Source: Methylophilaceae bacterium (GTDB lineage Bacteria > Pseudomonadota > Gammaproteobacteria > Burkholderiales > Methylophilaceae). From it: a stretch of DNA of 12,789 nucleotides. The notes below the pieces were generated by a model. The model did not search any database and was not told the DNA's origin. It saw nothing but the letters and a program-made list of their open reading frames with translations. The position numbers and the translations under genes are program-made. The stretch's first letter is position 1; every line of letters starts with the position of its first letter. The DNA is taken from assembly GCA_025362115.1 (NCBI GenBank), contig JANYIK010000021.1, forward strand, positions 1 through 12,789, given 5' to 3'. Below, one piece after another: positions 1-7,161 of this stretch.

Positions 1-1
1 C

Positions 2-172
2 ATCGTGATGATGACTAACGGGCCATCTGCCACTATCGGTGAGATTCTTAATGTTGATCTACCTAAACCACGCCAACGCCTCAAGTTGGCAGAGGATTTG
101 CGCTACAACCGTCTGCGTAGCGAGGTGCTCAAGTTCCTTTATGAGCGCCACGTGCACAAACTGGCTGCTTAA
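2..172 (+). CDS. nrtD: Nitrate ABC transporter ATP-binding protein, C-terminal end (partial)
   Basis: Only the last 56 codons are present, in the frame that opens at base 2 and ends with TAA at 170-172. The fragment begins with IVMMTNGPSATIGEI and continues with a PRQRL segment and FLYERH near its end. This tail is typical of the NrtD/TauB/SsuB-like ATPases of nitrate/nitrite/cyanate ABC importers, which drive periplasmic-binding-protein-dependent uptake across the inner membrane. The Walker A, signature and Walker B motifs lie upstream of the window and cannot be checked. The family call rests on the tail and on the nitrate assimilation genes that follow. It could be a cyanate or sulfonate transporter ATPase, but the context favours nitrate. 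The porin gene starts 41 bases downstream with no terminator between, so the two are probably cotranscribed. Confidence 0.78.
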   Translation: MVMMTNGPSATIGEILNVDLPKPRQRLKLAEDLRYNRLRSEVLKFLYERHVHKLAA

Positions 173-213
173 ACCAATTTATTAAAATTATTCAAACTAC
201 AGGAGCTACACAA

Positions 214-1545
214 ATGAAATTCAGAAAAAAATCACTCGCCGCCGCACTGATGCTGGCATCTACCGTGGCTTTTGCCGAAGATGTCTCACCACTGGAAGTG
301 GTCAACTACAGCATCATGGATGCCATCAAAGAAGGCAGCCCCATGACCAGCTTTCGCATTCGTTACGAAACGGTGGATCAGGATCCATCTACCACATTTA
401 CTCATGATGCGCGGGCATTGACCTTACGCAGCTTGATTGGCTGGCAGACCGCGCCATTCCACAACTTTAGTGTGGCGGCACAGATCATAGATGTGCAAGA
501 GCTAAAGGATGACTATAACAATCGTGCTAGCGGCGTGAACCAGCCGGGCAGAAGTTCTTTTCCTGTAGTGGTTGATCCTGATTTCACCAACATCAACCAG
601 TTGTACCTGGACTGGACGGGTATACGCAATACCAAGGTAAGGTTAGGACGGCAATCGCTGAAGCTAGATAACGTGCGCTTCATAGGCAATATTGAATATC
701 GCCAGGTGATGCAGGTGTTTGACGGTGTTTCGGTAGAAAACAAAAGTCTGCCTGATACCGAACTGTATGGGGCATTCTTCACCCGCAACCGCAACATCAA
801 TACCGACCTAAAGCCAGATAGAACCGGCATTCTGCATGCACTATATCGTATCAGCCCGACAGAAAGTTTGATTGGCTATGGCTATTTTTATAACCAAAAT
901 CGCGTAGCCACTGCCAGCGATATTTCTAACAAAACCTTCGGTGTACGTCTGGATGGCATTCGCAAGATCGATGATGACTGGAAAGTACGCTATACCGCTG
1001 AGTTTGCCAAACAGACTGATTTTGAGAACAGTGAAAACCGTACTGCGGCACAGGGGCAGGTGGACGCGCATTACTACAAGATAGGTGCGGGTGGTGACTA
1101 CGGCAATTTGTGGGCGCGTGTGGATCGTGAAGTGCTTTCCAGCAACAATGGCAAATATGCGTTCCAAACCCCGCTGGGTACTAATCACTTGTTCCAAGGC
1201 TGGGTAGATAAGTTTTTGACCACGCCCAACCAAGGGATACAAGATAGTTTTCTCACCGCGGGTTACAAGTATGGCGACTTTACCTTCTATACCGAGTATC
1301 ACTGGTATAAATCAGATGTGGATTTTGCCAAAGTAGGCGGGGGTACTGGCGACAATTTTGGCCATGAATGGGATGCTTCGGTGATGTACACCTACGGCAA
1401 AAATATCATGGCCAAGCTTGAATACGGTAAGTACGTAGAAGGTGATCAGCGCTCGGTGGCTTCTACTGGAGGTGCTGCCTCAGCTACAGCCAATCGCGTG
1501 CGGGATACAGACAAACTCTGGTTGACGGCAATGTACACTTTCTAA
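214..1545 (+). CDS. Outer-membrane porin, alginate-export (AlgE-like) type, in nitrate locus
   Basis: This is a 443-residue beta-barrel outer-membrane protein. Residues 1-21 form a classical Sec signal peptide: basic start MKFRKK, a hydrophobic core, and a probable cleavage after AFA before EDVSP. The mature chain has many alternating aromatic/polar strands and closes with LWLTAMYTF, a C-terminal phenylalanine typical of the BamA recognition signal. The sequence character (SFRIRYE near the start, the LYLDWTG and RLGRQSLKLDN segments, and DAHYYKIGAGGDYG later) resembles the alginate_exp/OprD-like porin group often annotated as 'alginate export family protein'. The start is supported by an AGGAG ribosome site at 201-205. 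Lying between a nitrate ABC transporter and nirB, it probably lets nitrate or nitrite cross the outer membrane. That substrate is inferred from context; nothing in the protein proves it, and alginate export itself is unlikely here. A hairpin terminator follows the gene. Confidence 0.82.
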   Translation: MKFRKKSLAAALMLASTVAFAEDVSPLEVVNYSIMDAIKEGSPMTSFRIRYETVDQDPSTTFTHDARALTLRSLIGWQTAPFHNFSVAAQIIDVQELKDDYNNRASGVNQPGRSSFPVVVDPDFTNINQLYLDWTGIRNTKVRLGRQSLKLDNVRFIGNIEYRQVMQVFDGVSVENKSLPDTELYGAFFTRNRNINTDLKPDRTGILHALYRISPTESLIGYGYFYNQNRVATASDISNKTFGVRLDGIRKIDDDWKVRYTAEFAKQTDFENSENRTAAQGQVDAHYYKIGAGGDYGNLWARVDREVLSSNNGKYAFQTPLGTNHLFQGWVDKFLTTPNQGIQDSFLTAGYKYGDFTFYTEYHWYKSDVDFAKVGGGTGDNFGHEWDASVMYTYGKNIMAKLEYGKYVEGDQRSVASTGGAASATANRVRDTDKLWLTAMYTF

Positions 1546-1569
1546 AATGGTAATCAAATGCATCAAATA

Positions 1570-1594
1570 GGGGCGTTCATCACGCCCCGTTTTT
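1570..1594 (+). terminator. Rho-independent terminator after the porin gene
   Basis: A perfect 7-bp stem pairs GGGGCGT (1570-1576) with ACGCCCC (1582-1588) around a 5-base loop. It is followed by G and a run of five T (1590-1594). It lies 25 bases after the porin stop codon, so it should end the ABC transporter-porin transcript and insulate it from the separate promoter of nirB. Confidence 0.82.
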
Positions 1595-1625
1595 ATGGGT
1601 GTAATAAACGCCCCAAATCGAAGCG

Positions 1626-1647
1626 CTCGGGGCATCAATGCACCGAG
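1626..1647. promoter_or_regulatory. Imperfect dyad, candidate activator (enhancer) site for the sigma-54 promoter
   Basis: CTCGG (1626-1630) and GCAT (1632-1635) are mirrored by ATGC (1638-1641) and CCGAG (1643-1647) about a 2-base centre, with one unpaired position in each arm. If transcription starts near 1736, the centre lies at about -99, where enhancer-binding activators of sigma-54 promoters usually bind. The right arm contains TGCACC, an NtrC-type half-site. A second, overlapping arrangement, TGCACC-N5-GCTGCA (1639-1655), resembles the NtrC consensus but its spacing is one base short. The identity of the binding protein is therefore open; NtrC or another nitrate/nitrogen activator is a guess. 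Confidence 0.4.
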
Positions 1648-1709
1648 AAGCTGCATTCTGGCCGCGACCTATTACCCTAACAAAATGATTTATATGGGTT
1701 GTTTGTGAC

Positions 1710-1725
1710 TGGCACGCACCTTGCT
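1710..1725 (+). promoter_or_regulatory. Sigma-54 (RpoN) -24/-12 promoter of nirB and the downstream operon
   Basis: The element reads TGGCACG-CACC-TTGCT, which matches the RpoN consensus TGGCACG-N4-TTGC(A/T) at every core position. The -24 GG (1711-1712) and -12 GC (1723-1724) are separated by exactly 10 bases. The predicted start of transcription is near 1736, giving a leader of about 45 nt before the nirB start at 1781. It lies in the 235-bp gap behind the porin terminator, so nirB and the genes after it should form a separate nitrogen-responsive transcript that needs an ATP-dependent enhancer-binding activator. A TGCACCA half-site sits at 1733-1739, over the predicted start. Confidence 0.85.
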
Positions 1726-1780
1726 AGGTATATGCACCAAGTAAGGGCAAAGCAATTCAGAAACTAAAGGAAGAAGCGTA

Positions 1781-4219
1781 ATGAAGAAAATGAAGTTAGT
1801 GGTGGTAGGCAATGGCATGGCGGGTATGCGTGCTGTGGAAGAGCTGCTCAGAATCGCACCGGGTTTGTACGACATTACGGTTTATGGCGATGAACCTTAC
1901 CCTAATTACAACCGCATCATGTTATCACCGGTATTGGCGAATGAGCAGACTATAGAAGACATCATTCTCAACTCGCGCGAATGGTATGCCGAGAACCATA
2001 TTCAGCTATATACCGGTAAACGCATCAACAAAATAGACCGTGTCAACCGCACTGTAACCGCAGAGGATGGTACCAGCTCAGAATACGATCGTTTATTGCT
2101 GGCTACTGGCTCAACGCCTTTCATGCTGCCGATCCAAGGCAAAGATTTAGATGGCGTGATTGGCTATCGTGACATTAAAGATACCAACACCATGATAGAA
2201 ACTGCCAAGAAGTATAAGCACGCAGTGGTGATTGGTGGTGGTTTGTTGGGGCTGGAAGCCGCTAACGGTTTGAAAATTCAGGGGATGGATGTGACAGTGG
2301 TACACATCCACGACACGCTGCTAGAGCGTCAACTGGATTCGACTGCTGGCATGATGTTGCAAAAATCGCTTGAAGCCAAAGGCCTCAAGTTTTTAATGAG
2401 CCATCGGTCTGAGTCTATCGTTGGTAAAGATGGTCGGGTGACTGCGCTACGTTTCAAGGACGGCACTGAAATCGCCGCCGATTTATTGGTGATGGCGGTG
2501 GGGATACGCCCCAATTTTGCACTGGCAGAATCGGCTGGTATTTATTGTGATCGTGGCATTGTGGTCAACGACACTATGCAGACCTACGATCCGCGTATCT
2601 ACGCCGTAGGCGAGTGTGTAGCACACCGCGGCATGTCTTATGGTTTGGTTGCGCCTTTGTTTGAGATGGCCAAGGTATGTGCCACGCATCTGGGCAATTT
2701 CGGCATAGGCCGATATGTCGGCTCGGTTACCTCAACCAAGCTCAAAGTCACTGGCATTGATTTATTCTCCGCGGGCGATTTTTCGGGTGGGGAGGGGACT
2801 GAGGAAATCGTACTCCATGACGCGGTGGCTGGCGTGTACAAAAAACTGGTGATTAAAGACGACAAAATCGTCGGCAGCGTGTTGTATGGCGATACCAAAG
2901 ATGGTTCATGGTATTTCCAGATGCTCAAAGACAACAAGAATGTACACGAAATTCGCGATAACCTGATGTTCGGTCAAAGTCATTTGGGTGACGTGGGGCA
3001 TAAAGGCCAAACCCAAGCCGCTGCCATGTCTGACAACGCTGAGGTGTGTGGTTGTAACGGCGTATGTAAAGGCACCATAGTCAAATCCATTAAAGAAAAT
3101 GGCCTATTCACACTGGATGAAGTACGCAAGCACACCAAAGCATCGGCTTCATGCGGAAGCTGTACCGGACTGGTGGAGCAGATCCTGGCATCATGCATAG
3201 GTGGTGCTTATCAGCCCGCTGACACTAGCAGTAAACCCATGTGCGGCTGCACCGACCATAGTCATGGCGTGGTACGAGAAAACATTCGTGAACGCAAGTT
3301 TTTAGACATTCCTACGGTCATGCGCGAATTGCAGTGGCGTACCCCCAATGGCTGCGCTTCATGCCGCCCGGCACTCAATTACTACCTTATCTCGAGTTGG
3401 CCACATGAGGCAGTGGATGACCCGCAAAGCCGTTTTATTAACGAGCGTGCCCATGCCAACATCCAGAAAGATGGTACTTATTCTGTCGTTCCGCGTATGT
3501 GGGGCGGGCTGACCACTCCCGATGAGTTGCGTGCCATTGCTGACGTGACAGACAAGTTTAAAATCCCTACCGTCAAGGTTACAGGTGGCCAGCGCATTGA
3601 TTTGCTGGGTGCTAAAAAGGAAGATTTACCTGCGATTTGGAGTGATTTATCCAAGGCTGGGATGGTATCCGGTCACGCTTACGGCAAAAGCATCCGCACG
3701 GTGAAAACCTGCGTCGGTGCTGAACATTGCCGCTTTGGCACACAATTGGCGATGGACATGGGCGTGAAGCTGGAAAAAATGATGTTTGGCATGTGGTCGC
3801 CGCACAAAGTGAAATTTGCGGTTTCCGGCTGCCCACGTAATTGCGCCGAAGCAGGTATCAAGGACGTAGGCGTAATTGGCTTGGAATCAGGCTATGAGCT
3901 TTATGTGGCAGGCAATGGCGGTATCAAGACCGAAGTTGCCCAGTTCTTTTGCAAGGTTGCCAACGACGACGAGGTGATAGAGTACTCCGGCGCTTTTATC
4001 CAGCTTTATCGCGAAGAAGGTTACTACCTGGAGCGCACCGTGCATTACGTCAACAGGGTAGGACTGGACTACTGCAAAGCCAAGGTGGTGGAAGACGAGA
4101 CCAACCGCCGCGAGCTCTACGAGCGCTTACTGTATTCATTGCAAGGCTACGTTGACCCGTGGGCTGAGCGTGCGCAGCCGTCTAAAGTGCGTCGTGAATT
4201 TGAAATTTTGGCGATATAA
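1781..4219 (+). CDS. nirB: Assimilatory NADH-dependent nitrite reductase, large subunit
   Basis: This 812-residue protein is the catalytic subunit for six-electron reduction of nitrite to ammonium in the cytoplasm. Residues 5-310 form an FAD/NAD(P)H-dependent oxidoreductase module: an FAD-binding GNGMAG at 10-15, LLLATGS at 105-111, an NAD-binding GGGLLGLEAA at 152-161, and the FAD-contacting YAVGE near 274-278. A Bfd-like [2Fe-2S] domain follows with C423, C425, C458 and C461. A second cysteine group (C488, C490, C525, C528) lies just behind it. The C-terminal sulfite/nitrite reductase domain carries siroheme-[4Fe-4S] ligands C644 and C650, then C684 and C688 in SGCPRNCAEA. Length and order match NirB (about 850 residues in E. 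coli). AAGGAAG at 1767-1773 supports the start; a second ATG at residue 4 is possible. The small subunit nirD is not adjacent but two genes downstream. Expression is expected from the sigma-54 promoter just upstream. Confidence 0.97.
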   Translation: MKKMKLVVVGNGMAGMRAVEELLRIAPGLYDITVYGDEPYPNYNRIMLSPVLANEQTIEDIILNSREWYAENHIQLYTGKRINKIDRVNRTVTAEDGTSSEYDRLLLATGSTPFMLPIQGKDLDGVIGYRDIKDTNTMIETAKKYKHAVVIGGGLLGLEAANGLKIQGMDVTVVHIHDTLLERQLDSTAGMMLQKSLEAKGLKFLMSHRSESIVGKDGRVTALRFKDGTEIAADLLVMAVGIRPNFALAESAGIYCDRGIVVNDTMQTYDPRIYAVGECVAHRGMSYGLVAPLFEMAKVCATHLGNFGIGRYVGSVTSTKLKVTGIDLFSAGDFSGGEGTEEIVLHDAVAGVYKKLVIKDDKIVGSVLYGDTKDGSWYFQMLKDNKNVHEIRDNLMFGQSHLGDVGHKGQTQAAAMSDNAEVCGCNGVCKGTIVKSIKENGLFTLDEVRKHTKASASCGSCTGLVEQILASCIGGAYQPADTSSKPMCGCTDHSHGVVRENIRERKFLDIPTVMRELQWRTPNGCASCRPALNYYLISSWPHEAVDDPQSRFINERAHANIQKDGTYSVVPRMWGGLTTPDELRAIADVTDKFKIPTVKVTGGQRIDLLGAKKEDLPAIWSDLSKAGMVSGHAYGKSIRTVKTCVGAEHCRFGTQLAMDMGVKLEKMMFGMWSPHKVKFAVSGCPRNCAEAGIKDVGVIGLESGYELYVAGNGGIKTEVAQFFCKVANDDEVIEYSGAFIQLYREEGYYLERTVHYVNRVGLDYCKAKVVEDETNRRELYERLLYSLQGYVDPWAERAQPSKVRREFEILAI

Positions 4220-4244
4220 CGATTCTTTTAAGGAGTAACAAACA

Positions 4245-5450
4245 ATGAAAAGCAGTTTCTGGAGTGCGGGGCACAAACCCACGCTATTTTCCGCGTTTTT
4301 ATACTTTGACTTGAGCTTTATGGTGTGGGTGCTGCTCGGTCCATTGGGCGTGCAAATTGCGACAACACTCCATCTCACCCCAGGCCAAAAAGGGCTGATG
4401 GTCGCCACTCCTGTACTGGCTGGCGCGCTGTTACGCATGGTGATGGGTATGTTGGTGGATCACCTAGGGCCTAAGAAAACTGGATTGATTGGGCAAGTGA
4501 TTGTGATGGCGGCCTTGTTTGTGGCATGGCATTACGGCATTGAGAATTATCATCAAGCACTGTTGTTAGGGATGTTCTTGGGCTTTGCTGGAGCATCATT
4601 TGCCGTGGCGCTGCCGCTGGCTTCACGCTGGTATCCACCTGAACATCAGGGCACGGCCTTGGGCATTGCCGGTGCGGGAAATTCCGGCACGGCGATTGGG
4701 GCGCTGTTCGCGCCAGGGCTAGCGGTGGCTTATGGCTGGAACAACGTATTTGGTTTGGCACTGATTCCCTTGGCGATGGTGTTTGTGGTGTATTCAATTT
4801 TCGCCAAAGACAGCCCAGAAACGCCACCTGCCAAGTCGCTCAGCCAATACTTGGCGATTCTGAAAGACAAGGACGCTTGGTGGTTCATGTTGTTTTATAG
4901 TGTGACTTTTGGCGGCTTTGTCGGCATGGCATCCTCACTTACTATCTATTTTCACGATCAATACGGCTTAACTCCAGTAGTGGCGGGCTATTTCACTGCG
5001 GCCTGCGTGTTTGCAGGCTCGCTGATGCGTCCGCTTGGCGGCAACATTGCTGACCGTATAGGCGGCATCAAGATGCTAACCATAGTGTATGGTTTCGCCG
5101 CGTTGTTCTTATTCCTGCTCAGTTTTAGTCCTACAGATAAGCTGGTGGGATTGGCCGTGGTGGCTGCCGCCATGCTGTCCTTGGGCATGGGCAACGGTGC
5201 TGTGTTTCAGTTAGTGCCACAACGCTTCCGCAAGGAAATCGGCGTGATGACGGGGCTGGTGGGTATGGCGGGAGGCATAGGTGGCTTCTATCTGGCCTCC
5301 AGCTTAGGCTATTCCAAACAAATTACTGGCAGTTACCAAATCGGCTTGATCGCGTTCGCGTGCTTGGCAATTGTGGCCATGGTGGGCTTAACTAGTGTCA
5401 AGACTCGTTGGCGCACCACTTGGGGTGCGGCGACTTCGGCTAAGGTCTAA
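4245..5450 (+). CDS. Nitrate/nitrite MFS transporter, NarK/NasA (NNP) family
   Basis: This 401-residue inner-membrane carrier has about 12 hydrophobic segments. NNP family marks are the first nitrate signature GAGNSG (143-148), set in a segment starting GFAGASFAVALP (113-124), and the second signature GMAGGIGG (340-347). Arginines in LLR (R64) and SLMRPLGG (R262) match the two substrate-binding arginines known in E. coli NarK. The segment LGPKKTG after helix 2 is the MFS loop motif. An AAGGAG ribosome site at 4230-4235 sets the start, 25 bases after nirB, with no terminator between. The last base of its TAA stop is the first base of the next ATG (kinase gene), so translation is probably coupled. 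Role: uptake of nitrate, or exchange with or export of nitrite, for assimilation. Direction cannot be told from sequence. Homologues are variously named narK, nasA or nrtP, so no symbol is given. Confidence 0.94.
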   Translation: MKSSFWSAGHKPTLFSAFLYFDLSFMVWVLLGPLGVQIATTLHLTPGQKGLMVATPVLAGALLRMVMGMLVDHLGPKKTGLIGQVIVMAALFVAWHYGIENYHQALLLGMFLGFAGASFAVALPLASRWYPPEHQGTALGIAGAGNSGTAIGALFAPGLAVAYGWNNVFGLALIPLAMVFVVYSIFAKDSPETPPAKSLSQYLAILKDKDAWWFMLFYSVTFGGFVGMASSLTIYFHDQYGLTPVVAGYFTAACVFAGSLMRPLGGNIADRIGGIKMLTIVYGFAALFLFLLSFSPTDKLVGLAVVAAAMLSLGMGNGAVFQLVPQRFRKEIGVMTGLVGMAGGIGGFYLASSLGYSKQITGSYQIGLIAFACLAIVAMVGLTSVKTRWRTTWGAATSAKV

Positions 5451-7144
5451 TGCTGAAACTAGGCATAGGCGAGTGTACTGCTACTGGCCCGCGTGAACGT
5501 AACGAGGATTTTAGTGGCGTGGTCACGCCGCAAAACGAGCAGTTGGCGGTCAAAGGCGCATTGCTTGCGGTGGCTGATGGCGTGAGCGGGCATGAGGGTG
5601 GGCGCGAGGCGGCAGAAATGTCCATCCGTAGCCTGCTTTCTGATTATTACGCCACGCCGGACACCTGGGAAGTCACCGTTGCACTGGATAAAGTGTTGGG
5701 TGCGGTCAATCGTTGGGTGCTTGCGCAAGCCGCCAAGCAACGCGAAATGGCGGGCATGGCAACGACACTATCCGCACTGGTACTGCGTGGTAGACGTTAC
5801 ACTGTCGCGCACGTGGGTGATAGCCGTGTCTATCGCTTGCGAGACGGCCAATTGCAGCAACTTACCACCGACCATGTGTGGGACAGGCCTGATATGCGTC
5901 ACGTATTGAAACGTGCTATAGGCCTTGATAGCCAGTTGGTTGTAGATTACGCAGAAGGTGAGTTGCAGTCGGGCGACGTATTTGCGTTGATGAGCGATGG
6001 TGTGTGGGAACGGCTCGATCCCTTACGCATTCAGAGTATCTTGAGTCTCTATCAAAGCCCGCAGTTGGCAGCGGATGATCTGGTGAAAAGTGCACTGGCG
6101 GAGGATGGCCAGGATAATGCCACTGCGCTGGTAGTCAAGGTTGACGCAGTTGGCGACGAAAATTTTGCCGATATGTTGGCTGGCGGTCGGGTTCTGGGAT
6201 TGCCACCCAAGCTGAAAGTAGGCGAGCGTCTGGACGATTTCGAAGTGCTGGAATTGCTACACGAATCCCGCGCTAGCCTGATTTATAAAGTACGACATTT
6301 GGTGACCAATCAAATCGCCGCACTTAAAACCTTGCAACCGCTACTGGCGCAAGATGTGGAAAGCTGCACGGGGTTGCTGAATGAAGAATGGCTAGCTAAG
6401 CGCGTGGTAGCGCATTTCTTCCCGCAAGTGCTGCCGGTGGCGATGGAGCGCCGTAGTTGTCTTTATTACGTGATGAGTTGGCACGCTGGGGCGACGCTAC
6501 AAAAACAATTAGACACCGGACTACACTTTACCGCCGCCGATGTGGGTGGTATTGCCATCCGCTTAGTAAAAGGGTTGGCAGTGCTACATCGCCTGAGCAT
6601 CGTACATCGCGACATCAAGCCCGGCAATGTGCACATGGGAGAAGACGGACGCTTACGAGTTTTGGACTTGGGTGTCTCGCTTAATGCAGGCATGAATACC
6701 ACCAACAAAGGGGGCAATAACCCCGGAACACCGAGTTATATGGCACCGGAATTGCTTGATAACGAAATCGCTACGGTGCAAAGCGATTTGTACGCAGTCG
6801 GGGTGACGCTCTACCACTTGTTGACGCGCAAGTACCCCTATGGCGAGATTGAACCATTTCAACATCCGCGTTTTGGCAATACGGTACCGCCCACGCGTTA
6901 CAGACCTGAAATACCGCAATGGCTGGAGAATATCGTGTTGAAGGCGGTCGCGGTAGACCCCGTTAAGCGTTTTGAAACAGCGGAAGAAATGTTGCTGGCT
7001 TTGGAAATGGGCGAAGCCAAACCCATTATGGCGCCTGGACGTATGCCGATTGCTGAGAGGCATGTTTCTGGCAAATGGGTGTTGATAGCTATATTGTCAA
7101 CAATAGTAAATATCTTATTGATTTATTTGTTTATTGTTTCTTAA
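5450..7144 (+). CDS. Bifunctional PP2C-type phosphatase / Ser-Thr protein kinase, C-terminal membrane anchor
   Basis: This 564-residue fusion joins two opposing signalling enzymes. Residues 1-235 are a PP2C phosphatase with the metal-binding acidic set E19-D20 (RNED), D43 (ADGVSGH), D124 (GDSR), D183 (SDG) and D222 (QDN). Residues 260-520 are a Hanks-type kinase: lysine K293 in AALKTL, catalytic HRDIKPGN (387-394), metal-binding DLG (406-408) in place of DFG, and MAPE (431-434). The glycine-rich loop is degenerate: residues 270-283 carry no glycine. Residues 543-563 form one transmembrane helix that ends the protein, leaving no outside sensor domain, so both enzymes face the cytoplasm. The ATG overlaps the transporter stop by one base, with AAGG at 5442-5445 as ribosome site. 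Related kinase/phosphatase genes are known in nitrate assimilation clusters, for example beside nirB in Pseudomonas. Substrates are unknown; the transporter or the reductases are candidates by position only. Confidence 0.93.
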   Translation: MLKLGIGECTATGPRERNEDFSGVVTPQNEQLAVKGALLAVADGVSGHEGGREAAEMSIRSLLSDYYATPDTWEVTVALDKVLGAVNRWVLAQAAKQREMAGMATTLSALVLRGRRYTVAHVGDSRVYRLRDGQLQQLTTDHVWDRPDMRHVLKRAIGLDSQLVVDYAEGELQSGDVFALMSDGVWERLDPLRIQSILSLYQSPQLAADDLVKSALAEDGQDNATALVVKVDAVGDENFADMLAGGRVLGLPPKLKVGERLDDFEVLELLHESRASLIYKVRHLVTNQIAALKTLQPLLAQDVESCTGLLNEEWLAKRVVAHFFPQVLPVAMERRSCLYYVMSWHAGATLQKQLDTGLHFTAADVGGIAIRLVKGLAVLHRLSIVHRDIKPGNVHMGEDGRLRVLDLGVSLNAGMNTTNKGGNNPGTPSYMAPELLDNEIATVQSDLYAVGVTLYHLLTRKYPYGEIEPFQHPRFGNTVPPTRYRPEIPQWLENIVLKAVAVDPVKRFETAEEMLLALEMGEAKPIMAPGRMPIAERHVSGKWVLIAILSTIVNILLIYLFIVS

Positions 7145-7161
7145 AAAATATTGGGATTTGT

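Noticed and set aside
841..1302. 153-codon reverse-strand open frame inside the porin gene
   Set aside because: It is antisense to a confident porin with signal peptide and C-terminal barrel signal, and has no recognised domain or ribosome site.
1639..1655. Canonical NtrC binding site TGCACC-N5-GCTGCA
   Set aside because: The half-sites are one base too close and one arm has a mismatch. It is kept only as part of the weaker dyad entry, not called as an NtrC site.
1690..1875. 61-codon reverse-strand open frame across the nirB promoter
   Set aside because: It covers the sigma-54 promoter and the nirB start in antisense, and its translation is low in recognisable features.
7075..7161. N-terminal extension of nirD from the ATG at 7075
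   Set aside because: It overlaps the end of the kinase gene in another frame, and the extra 29 residues do not resemble NirD. The ATG at 7162 gives the typical MSEWK-type start.
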